Shown: piece by piece, positions 33,531 to 42,840 of the stretch
How the letters are laid out: every line of letters begins with the position of its first letter
Numbering within the stretch: the first letter of the stretch is position 1
Assembly: GCF_002802905.1 (NCBI RefSeq)
Contig: NZ_PEBK01000004.1
Location: 228,388-292,387 of the forward strand
Reading direction: 5' to 3'
DNA from: Bifidobacterium simiarum
GTDB taxonomy: Bacteria; Actinomycetota; Actinomycetes; Actinomycetales; Bifidobacteriaceae
DNA length: 64,000 nucleotides
Position numbers and translations under genes: made by a program
Notes under the pieces: model-generated
What the model was told of the DNA's origin: nothing
What the model saw: only the letters and a program-made list of their open reading frames with translations
Databases searched by the model: none

Positions 33531-34778
33531 ATGGCTCAGGTTGCATTCATCGCTCCGATCGAGGCCGAGGAGGGCGTCGACCGGTCGACTGCATTGTTCG
33601 AGAAGACGTTTGGGGAGAAGCCGGAGGGCGTGTGGAACGCGCCGGGTCGCGTGAACCTGATCGGCGAGCACACCGACTACAACGCCGGTCTGTGTCTGCC
33701 GATTGCGCTGCCGCATCGCACGTACATCGCCCTGAAGCCGCGTACCGACACCAAGGTGCGCGTGGTCTCCGACGTCGATCCCGACAACGTCGCCGAAGCC
33801 GATCTCGAGGGACTTGAGGCCGGCGGCGTCAAGGGCTGGGCCGCCTACCCGGTGGGCGTGGCCTGGGCGCTGCGCCTCAAGGGCTTCAACGTGAAGGGCT
33901 TCGACGCCGCGTTCGTCTCCTGCGTGCCGCTCGGCTCCGGCCTGAGCTCGTCCGCCGCCATGACCTGCTCCACCGCGCTGGCGCTCGACGACGTGTACGG
34001 CCTCGGCTACGGCCAGTCCGACGCGGGCCGCGTGACGCTGATCAACGCCGCCATCAAGTCGGAGAACGACATGGCCGGCGCCTCCACCGGCGGCCTCGAC
34101 CAGAACGCCTCGATGCGCTGCACCGAAGGCCACGCGCTGCTGCTCGACTGCCGTCCCGAGCTCACGCCGCTGGAGAACGTCTCCCAGCAGCCCTTCGACC
34201 TCAAGGCCCACGGTCTGGAACTGCTGGCCCTCGACACCCAGGCCCCGCACCAGCTCAACGACGGCCAGTACGCCGAACGCCGCGCCACCTGCGAGAAGGC
34301 CGCCGAGATCCTCAAGGTGCCGAACCTGCGCTACTGCGCCGACGGCATCATGAAGGCCGGCGACCCGTTCCAGGCGCTTAAGGAGACGCTCGACGCCCTG
34401 CCCGACGAGAACATGAAGCGCCGCGTGCGCCATGTGGTCACCGAAATCGAGCGCGTACGCACCTTCGTCCACGCCTTCGCCGACGGCGACATCGAGCAGG
34501 CCGGCCGCCTGTTCAACGCCTCGCACGACTCGCTCGCCACCGACTACGAGGTCACCGTGCCCGAACTCGACGTGGCCGTGGACGTGGCCCGTCGCAACGG
34601 TGCCTACGGCGCCCGCATGACCGGCGGCGGCTTCGGCGGTTCGATCATCGCACTGGTGAACGAAGGCCGCTCCCAAGAAGTGGCCCAGCTCATCGCCGAC
34701 GAATTCGAGCGTCGTGGATTCCATGCGCCCCGTGCGCTGGCCGCGGTCGCCTCCGCCTCGGCCTCGCGCAACGCGTGA
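33531..34778 (+). CDS. galK: Galactokinase
   Basis: A 415-residue GHMP kinase. VWNAPGRVNLIGEHTDYNAGLCLPIALPHRTYIAL contains the galactokinase signature, PLGSGLSSSAAMTCSTALAL the phosphate loop, and ARMTGGGFGGSIIALV the third GHMP motif. It phosphorylates galactose at C1, feeding GalT. I use ATG 33531, preceded by AGGAAGGAG; two upstream in-frame starts lack a site. It is separated from galT by a terminator and a 420-bp AT-rich region with its own promoter. Confidence 0.96.
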   Translation: MAQVAFIAPIEAEEGVDRSTALFEKTFGEKPEGVWNAPGRVNLIGEHTDYNAGLCLPIALPHRTYIALKPRTDTKVRVVSDVDPDNVAEADLEGLEAGGVKGWAAYPVGVAWALRLKGFNVKGFDAAFVSCVPLGSGLSSSAAMTCSTALALDDVYGLGYGQSDAGRVTLINAAIKSENDMAGASTGGLDQNASMRCTEGHALLLDCRPELTPLENVSQQPFDLKAHGLELLALDTQAPHQLNDGQYAERRATCEKAAEILKVPNLRYCADGIMKAGDPFQALKETLDALPDENMKRRVRHVVTEIERVRTFVHAFADGDIEQAGRLFNASHDSLATDYEVTVPELDVAVDVARRNGAYGARMTGGGFGGSIIALVNEGRSQEVAQLIADEFERRGFHAPRALAAVASASASRNA

Positions 34779-34856
34779 TCGTCGCCGCATGACCGGCGAC
34801 ACGCCCGGCCCGCTTATGCGAAACCGCGAATCGTGTTAGCGTAACAACCGACTTTC

Positions 34857-34908
34857 AAAACCGCATGCCTCCGGCGTCTTGTTCCTGCCGGCGGGCATGC
34901 GGTTTTTT
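34857..34908 (+). terminator. galK-side terminator
   Basis: AAAACCGCATGCC (34857-34869) against GGGCATGCGGTTTTTT (34893-34908), with a long T-tract. Confidence 0.9.
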
Positions 34909-35029
34909 GTTGTCTTCGGCGATACGCACCGGCCAGTCCCGGTCACACGCCGAACACGAGAAGCGGGGGAGTTCCCCGAGATCATTCCGGCCGGTCCGCC
35001 GGAACCGTATGGAGAATCAACAAGAGAGT

Positions 35030-36580
35030 ATGCTGTCCGAATCGCAGAACCAATCGCAGTCACCGAACCAGTCACAGTCGTCAGTCCAAACCGAATCCCG
35101 CGGATCGGCGTCCCGATCCCATGATCTTCCCGAATCCGAACCGCGTTTCCGTCACCCGCACCGCACGATGCTCGGCCTGTACGTCGGCGCCTTCCTCGGC
35201 ATGCTGTCGGAAACCTCGATGAACATCGCCCTGCCCGACCTCATGGACGAGTTCGGCGTCTCCGCCGGCACCGCGCAGTGGATGGTTGTCGGCTACATGC
35301 TGGCCATCGGCGTGGTGCTGCCCTGCGTCGGCTTCCTGCTCAAGTGGATCAAGGCCAAGACGCTGGTGCTGTTCGCCATGGCCTGCTTCCTCGTCGGTGC
35401 GGTCGTCTCCGCGATGGCCGTGACCTTCCCCGTCCTGCTCGGCGGCCGTATGCTGCAGGGCGTCGGCACCGGCATCGTGCTGCCCACCATGTTCGCCGCG
35501 ATCATGCGCGTCTTCCCGCCCACCCGTATCGGCGCCGCCAACGGCGTGGCCGGCCTCGTCGTCATGCTCGCCCCCGTCGTCGGCCCCACGCTCGCCGGCG
35601 TGCTGATCGGCGCGATCTCCTGGCGTGCGATCTTCGTCCTGTTCGCCGTCGTGGCCGCCGTCTCCATCATCGCCACCGCCGCGTTCTTCGTCACCCCGAT
35701 CGAACAGACCCGACCCGCGGTCGACCTGCCCTCCGTCCTCGCCTCCGTCATCGGCTTCGGCTGCCTCGTCGCCGGCGTCAGCATGATCGCCGACATGGGC
35801 TTCTCCCCGCTGGTCATCGGCCTGCTCGTCATCGGCGTCGCCGTGCTCGCGTTCTACGCATGGCGTCAGCTGACCATCGCGAACCCGCTGCTCGACCTGC
35901 GCGTGCTGGCCATCGCCGCCTTCCGTACCCCGGCCATCATGGTCACCTGCTCGTTCGCCTGCACCCTCGCGTTCATGTACCTCGTGCCGCAGGAGCTGCA
36001 GCGCGGCCTCGGTCTGAGCTCCACCGTGGCCGGTCTGCTCATGCTGCCCGCCGGCATCGTCAACGCGGTGTGCTCCCTGCTCGCCGGCCAGATGTACGAC
36101 CGCTACGGCGCCAGGCGTCTCGTCTGGTTCGGCGGGGCGATGGCCTTCGTCGGCGGCGCGCTGTTCATGGCGATCGGAGTCTCCTCCCCGGTGGCGCTGT
36201 TCCTCGCCGCGCACATCGTGATCATGATCGGCATCCCGTTCATGCAGCAGTCCGCCCAGTCCGCGGCCCTGAAGAGCCTGCCGCGAGAGCTTTCGGCCGA
36301 CGGCAGCACCGTGCTCAACACCATGCAGCAGGTGGTCGGTGCGATCGGCACCGCCATCGCCACCTGCCTGCTCGGCCTCGGTCAGGCGCACTACACCGTG
36401 GCCGGCGGATCGAACCCCGCGCAGGGCTTTGTGAACGGCTCCCGATACGGTTTCGTCTTCGGTCTGGCGCTGATCGTACTGGTGCTGGCGTTCTCGGCCA
36501 TGCTGCACGAACGCCAGTCCCACGTCGCCGAATCCGTGGAAGCCGGCTTCCGTGCCAAGGAGCGCGTCAAGGCCGCCTGA
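35030..36580 (+). CDS. MFS multidrug-type exporter (DHA2 family)
   Basis: A 516-residue protein. Residues 1-45 are Ser/Gln-rich repeats (SQNQSQSPNQSQ) in the cytosol. About 14 hydrophobic segments follow, from LGLYVGAFLGMLSETSMNIALPDLMDEFGVSAGTAQWMVVGYMLAIG, a DHA2-type first helix pair, with GRMLQGVGTGIVLPTMFAAIMRVFPP as motif C region. Export of drugs or metabolites driven by protons is inferred. ATG 35030 follows AAGAGAG; ATG 35009 is also in frame but lacks a site. Confidence 0.85.
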   Translation: MLSESQNQSQSPNQSQSSVQTESRGSASRSHDLPESEPRFRHPHRTMLGLYVGAFLGMLSETSMNIALPDLMDEFGVSAGTAQWMVVGYMLAIGVVLPCVGFLLKWIKAKTLVLFAMACFLVGAVVSAMAVTFPVLLGGRMLQGVGTGIVLPTMFAAIMRVFPPTRIGAANGVAGLVVMLAPVVGPTLAGVLIGAISWRAIFVLFAVVAAVSIIATAAFFVTPIEQTRPAVDLPSVLASVIGFGCLVAGVSMIADMGFSPLVIGLLVIGVAVLAFYAWRQLTIANPLLDLRVLAIAAFRTPAIMVTCSFACTLAFMYLVPQELQRGLGLSSTVAGLLMLPAGIVNAVCSLLAGQMYDRYGARRLVWFGGAMAFVGGALFMAIGVSSPVALFLAAHIVIMIGIPFMQQSAQSAALKSLPRELSADGSTVLNTMQQVVGAIGTAIATCLLGLGQAHYTVAGGSNPAQGFVNGSRYGFVFGLALIVLVLAFSAMLHERQSHVAESVEAGFRAKERVKAA

Positions 36581-36617
36581 TCCCACCGGACTTCCCGGGC
36601 GGCCCTTCGTCCCCAGA

Positions 36618-36664
36618 CCTTCCCCTTGGAGGGGAAGGTGGCCGGCGAAGCCGGTCGGATGAGG
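36618..36664 (+). repeat. Two-hairpin dispersed repeat
   Basis: CCTTCCCC/GGGGAAGG, TGGCCGGC/GCCGGTCGG, ATGAGG. The first of a head-to-head pair with 36704. Confidence 0.85.
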
Positions 36665-36703
36665 TGATGGGGCGATGCGCGAACCGAATGGCGTCCTGAT
36701 CCC

Positions 36704-36750
36704 CCTCATCAGTCGGCTCTCGCCGACAGCTTCCCCCAAAGGGGGAAGCC
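36704..36750 (-). repeat. Two-hairpin dispersed repeat, inverted partner
   Basis: CCTCATCAGTCGGC, GCCGACAGC and TTCCCCC/GGGGGAA. It lies inverted 39 bases from the copy at 36618. Confidence 0.85.
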
Positions 36751-36860
36751 AAGAGAGATTCCTTTCGGATCCGGGAAACTCGGGGCAACGCGTTGCCGCC
36801 CATCGCTGCGGAGGCGTACCGTACCGCACGGAAACCGTACAATTCCGAGGTGATGGGCGA

Positions 36861-38195
36861 ATGGCGACGATCGACATGACGGTGGGGCGGCCCACCCCGC
36901 ATCTGATGAACTATGCGGTGCCGCTGGTGCTGACCAACGTGTTCCAGCTGTCGTACAACGCGCTGGACGCGATCATCGTTGGCCGGTTCATCGGCAAGGA
37001 GGCGCTCGCCGCCACCGGCATGGCCAGCCCCGTGATGAACCTGCTGATTCTCGGCATTTCCGGCCTGACCATGGGCGCCGGCGTCCTGATGAGCGAATTC
37101 TACGGGGCCCGCGACTTCGCCAAGCTCCGCCGGGAGATGTCCACCACCATCCTGGCCGGGCTGATCCTGTCGGTGGCGGTCGCCGCCCTGGGATTCGCCT
37201 TCACCGTCCCGTTGCTGCACCTGCTCAACGTACCCGCCGAAGCGTTCTCGCAGACGCTGATCTACCTGCGCATCACCTTCCTCGGCGTGCCGTTCACCTA
37301 CTGCTACAACGCGCTCGCCGCCGCGCTGAAAAGCGCCGGCGACTCGAAAACCCCGCTGATCTTCCTCAGTATCGCGCTGGTGATCAACGGCGGACTCGAC
37401 TTCCTGTGCATCGGATTCCTCGGCTTCGGCATCGACTGGGCCGCGTTCACCGACGTCCTCGCGCAGGGTCTGGCCATGATCATGACCGCCGTGTACATGG
37501 TGGCGAAAATGCCTGATTTCCGTCTGCGTCGCGGCGAATTCGGCATCGATCCGGCCCTGCTGCGTACCACATGGGCATACGGCTCGGTCACCGCATTGCA
37601 GCAGTCCGTCCAGCCGATCGCCAAACTGATCATCCAGGGGGCGGTCAACTCGCTGGGCGTGGACGTGATCGCCGCGTTCAACGCGGTCACCCGCATCGAC
37701 GACTTCGCCTTCACCCCGCAGCAGAGCATCTCGCACGGCATCACCACGTTCGTGGCGCAGAATCGCGGGGCCGAGCGTCCCGAGCGCATACGCCCCGGCT
37801 TCCGTGCCGGACTGCGGCTGGAATTCGCCTACTGGATCATCATCGGCCTGACGGTGCTGCTTCTGCACCGGCCGCTCATGCATCTGTTCGTGGAGGCCGA
37901 CCAGACCCGGGTGATCGACCTCGGCAGCCAGTACCTGCTCACGATGTCGCTGTTCTATCTGTTCCCGTCGTTCACCAACGGCATCCAGGGGTTCTTCCGC
38001 GGTATGGGGAACATGTCGGTCACCCTGATCTCCACGTTCATTCAGGCGTCGTTGCGCGCGGTGTTCACATGGGTGCTGATCGGCCGGCTGGGGATGTACG
38101 GCATCAGTTTCGCCTGCGCGATCGGCTGGAGCGCCATGCTCCTGTTCGAGGTGCCGTATTACGCCGTCTATCGTCGTCGGCACCGGCTGCCGTAG
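36861..38195 (+). CDS. MATE-family efflux transporter
   Basis: A 444-residue membrane protein with about 12 segments. PHLMNYAVPLVLTNVFQLSYNALDAIIVGRFIGKEALAATGMASPVMNLLI is the MATE N-terminal signature, with YLRITFLGVPFTYCYNALAAALKSAGDSKTPL midway. It exports cationic compounds with sodium or proton exchange. I use ATG 36861 with GAGGTG upstream; TACAAT at 36837-36842 could be the -10. Flanked on both sides by paired dispersed repeats. Confidence 0.9.
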   Translation: MATIDMTVGRPTPHLMNYAVPLVLTNVFQLSYNALDAIIVGRFIGKEALAATGMASPVMNLLILGISGLTMGAGVLMSEFYGARDFAKLRREMSTTILAGLILSVAVAALGFAFTVPLLHLLNVPAEAFSQTLIYLRITFLGVPFTYCYNALAAALKSAGDSKTPLIFLSIALVINGGLDFLCIGFLGFGIDWAAFTDVLAQGLAMIMTAVYMVAKMPDFRLRRGEFGIDPALLRTTWAYGSVTALQQSVQPIAKLIIQGAVNSLGVDVIAAFNAVTRIDDFAFTPQQSISHGITTFVAQNRGAERPERIRPGFRAGLRLEFAYWIIIGLTVLLLHRPLMHLFVEADQTRVIDLGSQYLLTMSLFYLFPSFTNGIQGFFRGMGNMSVTLISTFIQASLRAVFTWVLIGRLGMYGISFACAIGWSAMLLFEVPYYAVYRRRHRLP

Positions 38196-38196
38196 G

Positions 38197-38244
38197 GGCT
38201 TCCCCTTGAGGGAAGCTGTCTGCCATGGGCAGACTGATGAGGTG
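38197..38244 (+). repeat. Two-hairpin dispersed repeat
   Basis: GGCTTCCCCTTGAGGGAAGC, then TGTCTGCC/GGGCAGACTGATGAGGTG. It begins 2 bases after the MATE stop, so it may act as the terminator. Confidence 0.85.
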
Positions 38245-38267
38245 ACAAGTGCGTGACCGAAATGGCC

Positions 38268-38314
38268 CCTCATCCGACCGACTGCGTCGGCCACCTTCCC
38301 CCGGAGGGGGAAGG
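38268..38314 (-). repeat. Two-hairpin dispersed repeat, inverted partner
   Basis: CCTCATCCGACCGAC, GTCGGCCACC, CCTTCCCCC/GGGGGAAGG. It faces the copy at 38197 and lies just beyond the DUF711 stop on the opposite strand. Confidence 0.85.
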
Positions 38315-38337
38315 CAACATATTGATCTTGTGCTCCG

Positions 38338-39702
38338 TCAGTTCTTGAAGCTGTGGATCGGGGCGGGGATGCGGCCGCCGCGGTTCACGAACGCCTCGCA
38401 GCTGGTCTGGTTCACCGGGATGATCGGCGCATAGCCCATCAGACCGCCGAAGTTCGCCATCTCGCCCACGCCCTTGCCGACCACCGGGATCACGCGCACG
38501 GCCGTGGTCTTCTGGTTCACCATGCCGATTGCGGCCTCGTCGGCGATCATGCCGGAGATCGTGGCGGCCGAGGTGTCGCCGGGGATGGCGATCATGTCGA
38601 GACCGACCGAGCACACGCAGGTCATCGCCTCGAGCTTTTCGATGGTCAGGCAGCCGGAGGAGGCCGCGTCGATCATGTTCTTGTCTTCGGAAACCGGGAT
38701 GAACGCGCCGGAAAGGCCGCCGACATAGCTCGACGCCATGATGCCGCCCTTCTTCACCTGATCGTTGAGCATGGCCAGCGCCGCGGTGGTGCCGGGGGCG
38801 CCCACCTGCTCCAGACCGATCTTCTCCAGCACCTCGCCGACCGAATCGCCCACGGCGGGCGTCGGGGCGAGCGAAAGATCGATGATGCCGAACGGGATGC
38901 CGAGACGGCGGGAGGCCTCCTGCGCCACCAGCTGCCCCACGCGGGTGATCTTGAACGCGGTGCGCTTGATCGTCTCGCACAGGAACTCGAAGTCCTTGCC
39001 CTTGGCGGCGTCGAGCGCGCGGGAGACCACGCCGGGTCCGGAGACGCCCACGTTGATCACCGCGTCGCCTTCGGTCACGCCGTGGAAGCCGCCGGCCATG
39101 AACGGGTTGTCGTCCGGCACGTTGCAGAACGCCACGAACTTCACGCAGCCGTAGGAGTCATTGTCGGCCGTGCGTTCGGCGGTGTCTTTGATGATGTGGC
39201 CGAGCAGCGCCACCGCGTTCATGTCGATGCCGGTCTTCGTGGAGCCGACGTTCACCGACGAGCACACCAGATCGGTTTCGGCAAGGGCCTGCGGCAGCGA
39301 CTTGATCAGCAGCTCCTCGGCCGGGGTCATGGCCTTCGACACCAGGGCGGAGTAGCCGCCGATCAGATCGACGCCCACCTCCTTGGCCGCACGGTCGAGC
39401 GCGTGGGCGATCTTGACGAAATCCTCGCTGGTCTTGCACGAGCTGGCGCCCACCAGCGAGATCGGGGTGACGGTGATGCGCTTGTTGACGATCGGGATAC
39501 CGAAGTCCCGGCTGATCTCCTCGCCGGTCTTCACCAGATCCTTCGCGTACGAGGTGATCTTGCGGTAGATGTTGTCGCAGACGGTGTCCACATCCGAGGC
39601 CGCGCAGTCCAGCAGGCTGATGCCCATGGTGATCGTGCGCACGTCGAGCTTCTCCTGCTCGATCATCTGATTGGTCTCGTGGACCTCCATGATATTCAGC
39701 AT
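38338..39702 (-). CDS. DUF711 (UPF0210) family protein
   Basis: A 454-residue PFL-family protein. [66 protein letters not shown] is the core. Related structures show a glycyl-radical-enzyme-like barrel, but I see no glycyl-radical motif and the function is unknown. It follows the ACT-domain gene by 27 bases, and this pair is conserved in many Gram-positive bacteria, so regulation by amino acid binding is inferred. ATG 39702 follows AAGGGAGA. Confidence 0.92.
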   Translation of the reverse strand: MLNIMEVHETNQMIEQEKLDVRTITMGISLLDCAASDVDTVCDNIYRKITSYAKDLVKTGEEISRDFGIPIVNKRITVTPISLVGASSCKTSEDFVKIAHALDRAAKEVGVDLIGGYSALVSKAMTPAEELLIKSLPQALAETDLVCSSVNVGSTKTGIDMNAVALLGHIIKDTAERTADNDSYGCVKFVAFCNVPDDNPFMAGGFHGVTEGDAVINVGVSGPGVVSRALDAAKGKDFEFLCETIKRTAFKITRVGQLVAQEASRRLGIPFGIIDLSLAPTPAVGDSVGEVLEKIGLEQVGAPGTTAALAMLNDQVKKGGIMASSYVGGLSGAFIPVSEDKNMIDAASSGCLTIEKLEAMTCVCSVGLDMIAIPGDTSAATISGMIADEAAIGMVNQKTTAVRVIPVVGKGVGEMANFGGLMGYAPIIPVNQTSCEAFVNRGGRIPAPIHSFKN

Positions 39703-39729
39703 GGCGTGATCTCCCTTGTTCCTTCCCGG

Positions 39730-40002
39730 TCAGACGCGGTGCATCTTGGTGAAGATCTCTTCGCGCTGGCAGCGGATGCGCACGCCGATGTCGTCGCCGA
39801 GGTCCTCCAGATTGCCGACCATGGCGCTGAAGTCCTTGTCGGACTGCGAGTAGTCCACGATCATCATCATGTTGAAGAAGCCGTCGATGATGGTCTGGGA
39901 AATGTCGAGCACGTTCACATGGTGCTTGGACAGGTACGTGCAGACGCGGGCGATGATGCCGACCGTGTCCTGGCCGACGACGGTGATGATTGCCTTGTTC
40001 AT
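39730..40002 (-). CDS. ACT-domain protein (UPF0237)
   Basis: A 90-residue single ACT domain: KAIITVVGQDTVGIIARVCTYLSKHHVNVLDISQTIIDGFFNMMMIVD matches the UPF0237 family. ACT domains bind amino acids and control partners. It precedes the DUF711 gene in the same operon. ATG 40002 follows AAGGGAGA, the same site as the partner. Confidence 0.93.
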   Translation of the reverse strand: MNKAIITVVGQDTVGIIARVCTYLSKHHVNVLDISQTIIDGFFNMMMIVDYSQSDKDFSAMVGNLEDLGDDIGVRIRCQREEIFTKMHRV

Positions 40003-40168
40003 GAAGTCTCCCTTAAGGCCGAAAAACCGGACTAATCCAGTCTATCGGCCTTGAAGGTCTTCGCTTGTTTCGTCTCACCGACTCCACCGGACCGTTCGTA
40101 TCATCGACCGGTTTCTGGTGGAGTCCTGCGGACGCGGTGTCTTTCCCCTCGCCGCTCGTAGATCGCGG

Positions 40169-40217
40169 CTCGCGTCGCTACGAAACAGTCCACCGGACTG
40201 TTTCGCTTCACGCTCCG
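40169..40217. repeat. Dispersed palindrome, CAGTCCACCGGACTG core
   Basis: AAACAGTCCACCGGACTGTTT (40183-40203) with flanks GCTCGCGTCGCTACG and CGCTTCACGCTCC, nearly identical to 2632-2681. It runs into the 3' end of trmL (stop at 40208-40210), so the element forms part of the coding end. Confidence 0.75.
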
Positions 40218-40891
40218 CCAGCAAAGCCCAGCTGGCGCCAGGCCTCGTAGATGGCGATCGAGGCGCAGTTCGTCAGGTTCAGGCTGCGCAGGCTCGGCCG
40301 CATCGGCAGACGCACCTGCTCCGCCACATGCGGTCCGGCCATGATGTCCATCGGATCGGGGATGTTGCCCGGCTCCGGACCGAACAGCAGGATGTCGGTC
40401 GGCTTGTACTCGATCTCCGTATACAGCTTCGTGGCGTGCGCGGTGAACGCGATGATGCGGGAGTTGGGCATCGACTCCACGAGGTTCTCGAAGTTCGGGT
40501 GCAGCACCACATGTGCCATGTCGTGATAGTCGAGGCCGGCGCGGCGCAGCTTCGTGTCGCGCAGGTTGAATCCCAGCGGCTCCACCAGATGCAGGATCGT
40601 GCCGGTCACCGCGCACAGGCGGATCGCCGAACCGGTATTGCCGGGGATGCGCGGCGAGTAGTAGCACAGATGCGGGGTGACGGTTTCGGCCTCGGCGGCC
40701 TTTTCGGCCGACAGCATGGCGTCGACCACGCTGATCGGATTGCCGTGCGCGTCGGTCACCAGCTCGTCGGGACCGTAGTTCGACTTGCGGTAGCCGTATT
40801 CGAACATCTTCTCGACCTTGGACTCGGGATCGCCGGCGTTGACTGCGGGATCGTCGTGATGATCGGCCGGCTGCTGGGGGTTCTGCTCCAT
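40208..40891 (-). CDS. trmL: tRNA (cytidine(34)-2'-O)-methyltransferase-like SPOUT protein
   Basis: A 227-residue SPOUT methyltransferase. PHLCYYSPRIPGNTGSAIRLCAVTGTILHLVEPLGFNLRDTKLRRAGLDYHD is the TrmL N-terminal block; LLFGPEPGNIP and MRPSLRSLNLTNCASIAIYEAWRQLGF form the AdoMet-binding knot. It methylates the wobble base of tRNA-Leu in E. coli. Residues 1-75 extend beyond standard TrmL. The start is uncertain: ATG 40891, GTG 40897 and TTG 40906 are in frame, none with a Shine-Dalgarno sequence; TATCCT lies 8 bases before the GTG. Confidence 0.85.
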   Translation of the reverse strand: MEQNPQQPADHHDDPAVNAGDPESKVEKMFEYGYRKSNYGPDELVTDAHGNPISVVDAMLSAEKAAEAETVTPHLCYYSPRIPGNTGSAIRLCAVTGTILHLVEPLGFNLRDTKLRRAGLDYHDMAHVVLHPNFENLVESMPNSRIIAFTAHATKLYTEIEYKPTDILLFGPEPGNIPDPMDIMAGPHVAEQVRLPMRPSLRSLNLTNCASIAIYEAWRQLGFAGGA

Positions 40892-40983
40892 ATTCACAGT
40901 CGTCAAGGATAGAAACGTCAGGCGACACGATCGACGTCCGGCATCGTATGGGCGAGACCGGGCGGGGCCGTATGGTTGGTGGC

Positions 40984-41985
40984 ATGGTTGCCGAGAAGAT
41001 GAAGGAACATGGCGAAGCCCGCGAGCGTAAGCAGAACCGCGAACATGAGCGCGAACGCAAGCAGACCCGCGAATGGATCAGCGAGACAGCCCGCGATCGG
41101 ACCCGCGAAACCGTCCGCGCCCATCTGGCCGCATGGTGGGAGACCAATGCCCGCGACCTGCCGTGGCGGTTCGGCCGCACCACCCCGTGGGGCGTGCTCG
41201 TTTCCGAGGTGATGAGTCAGCAGACCCAGATGAGCCGCGTGGTGCCGTACTGGACGGCATGGATGGCCGCCTGGCCGGACGCCGCCGCGCTCGCCGCCGC
41301 CTCCACCGCCGAGGTGATCACCGCGTGGGGCAAGCTGGGGTACCCGCGCCGCGCCCTGCGGTTGCAGGAATGCGCCCGCGTGGTGGCGACCGAATGCCAC
41401 GACGAGCTGCCGACGACCTATGACGGGCTGACGGCGCTGCCCGGCATCGGCGACTATACGGCCAGCGCGGTGATGAGCTTCGCCTACGGCAAGCGGGTGC
41501 CGGTGATCGACACGAATATCCGCCGCGTGCTGTCCCGCGTGTTCCTCGGCAAGGAGTCGATGGGAGGGGCGGCCAGCCGTGAGGAACGCGATCTGGCCGA
41601 TCGGGTGCTGCCCGAGGATCCGGAGCGTTCGGTGGTCTGGAACCAGTCGGTCATGGAGCTCGGCGCGGTGATCTGCACGGCTAAGAAGCCGGTGTGCGAA
41701 CACTGCCCGGTGTCCGGCGAATGCCGGTTCCTCGCCGCGGGAAGACCGGGATTGGGGGAGCGGCGGACCCGTCCCCGTCAACGGTTCCAAGGCACCGACC
41801 GTCAGGTGCGGGGATTGGTGCTGAACGCCCTGCGCGCCAAACCCGCCGGCCGACAGGTCATCGCCCGCGACGAGATCGAAGCGCTGTGGAAGGATCGGGT
41901 GCAGCTCGACGCCTGTATCGCCTCGCTTGACGAGGACGGTCTGATCGATATGCTGCCCGACGGCTCGCTGCGGCTTCCCGCCTGA
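40984..41985 (+). CDS. mutY: A/G-specific adenine glycosylase
   Basis: A 333-residue HhH-GPD glycosylase. WGVLVSEVMSQQTQMSRVV contains the catalytic Glu, LTALPGIGDYTASAVMSFAYG the helix-hairpin-helix, VIDTNIRRVLSR the catalytic Asp, and ICTAKKPVCEHCPVSGEC the [4Fe-4S] ligands (C-x6-C-x2-C-x5-C). It removes A opposite 8-oxoG. It lacks the C-terminal NUDIX-like 8-oxoG-recognition domain of E. coli MutY, with a short helical tail instead. ATG 40984 follows GGTGG weakly; TATGGT ends 7 bases before it. Confidence 0.93.
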   Translation: MVAEKMKEHGEARERKQNREHERERKQTREWISETARDRTRETVRAHLAAWWETNARDLPWRFGRTTPWGVLVSEVMSQQTQMSRVVPYWTAWMAAWPDAAALAAASTAEVITAWGKLGYPRRALRLQECARVVATECHDELPTTYDGLTALPGIGDYTASAVMSFAYGKRVPVIDTNIRRVLSRVFLGKESMGGAASREERDLADRVLPEDPERSVVWNQSVMELGAVICTAKKPVCEHCPVSGECRFLAAGRPGLGERRTRPRQRFQGTDRQVRGLVLNALRAKPAGRQVIARDEIEALWKDRVQLDACIASLDEDGLIDMLPDGSLRLPA

Positions 41986-42072
41986 CATGCTCTCGCCTGA
42001 GATGTCGTCATCCGGTGTAGCCTGACCGCGGCCCGGGTTCCGCGAATCCCAGCCGGCCCTACACTCGTGACT

Positions 42073-42837
42073 ATGGTCAAGCGCACATCAGGGAACGTAG
42101 GGAAATCAGGGAAGACCGGGAAGTCAGGGAACACCGGAAGGTCAAGGAACATCAGCAAACAGCAGCAGGCGATCTACCGTCGTCGCCGCATCGTCGTCGC
42201 CGTACTGCTGGTGGTGGCGCTGGCCCTGTGCGGCGGGATCGTCTTCGGCGTGGTCAGCGCGGTGCGCGGCCTGACCGGCGGATCGCAGGCACAGTCGTCG
42301 CAGTCGCAGTCGGCTGACCGATCGAAGACCAAGTCGGGATCGGAAACCGATACCAAGAACTCGGCTTCGTCGGATTCCGCCTCGGACACCGCATCCGCCG
42401 ACGACTCGGCCTCCGCGAAGCCGAAGAAGACCGCGGGCATCCCGGACTGCACCGCATCGGACGTCGACCTGTCCCTCACCGCCCAGACCGCGGTGATCGG
42501 CGTCGGCGGGACGGTGACGTTCAAGGCCGCGATCGACCATCGCGGCGATCAGGACTGCCTGATCGACAGCTCCACCAGCGGACTGGTCCTCACGATCTCC
42601 TCCGGCGACAAGCAGATCTGGCAATCCGACTCCTGCCCGGCCGACTCGAATCTGCTGCTCATGCACGGCAGCGACAAGTACATCCAGTCCATCACCTGGA
42701 ACGCCAACAGCTCCGGGAGCAAATGCGTGGCCGACGCCGATCTGCCGAAGGTGAGCGCCGGCACGTACACGGCCACGCTCGCCCTGCGGGACGCGCCGAA
42801 GGCCAAGTCCGACCAGCTGTCGGTCACGGTTCAGTAG
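42073..42837 (+). CDS. Hypothetical membrane-anchored extracellular protein
   Basis: A 254-residue protein. Basic N terminus with Lys/Gly/Ser repeats (GNVGKSGKTGKSGNTGRSRN), one TM segment (RIVVAVLLVVALALCGGIVFGVV), a Ser/Asp/Ala-rich linker, and a beta-rich extracellular domain from about residue 118 with four Cys (DCTASDVDL, DCLIDSS, DSCPADS, SKCVADA) that may form disulfides. I do not recognise the domain. TACACT at 42060-42065 ends 7 bases before ATG 42073, so it may be leaderless. Confidence 0.75.
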   Translation: MVKRTSGNVGKSGKTGKSGNTGRSRNISKQQQAIYRRRRIVVAVLLVVALALCGGIVFGVVSAVRGLTGGSQAQSSQSQSADRSKTKSGSETDTKNSASSDSASDTASADDSASAKPKKTAGIPDCTASDVDLSLTAQTAVIGVGGTVTFKAAIDHRGDQDCLIDSSTSGLVLTISSGDKQIWQSDSCPADSNLLLMHGSDKYIQSITWNANSSGSKCVADADLPKVSAGTYTATLALRDAPKAKSDQLSVTVQ

Positions 42838-42840
42838 GGA

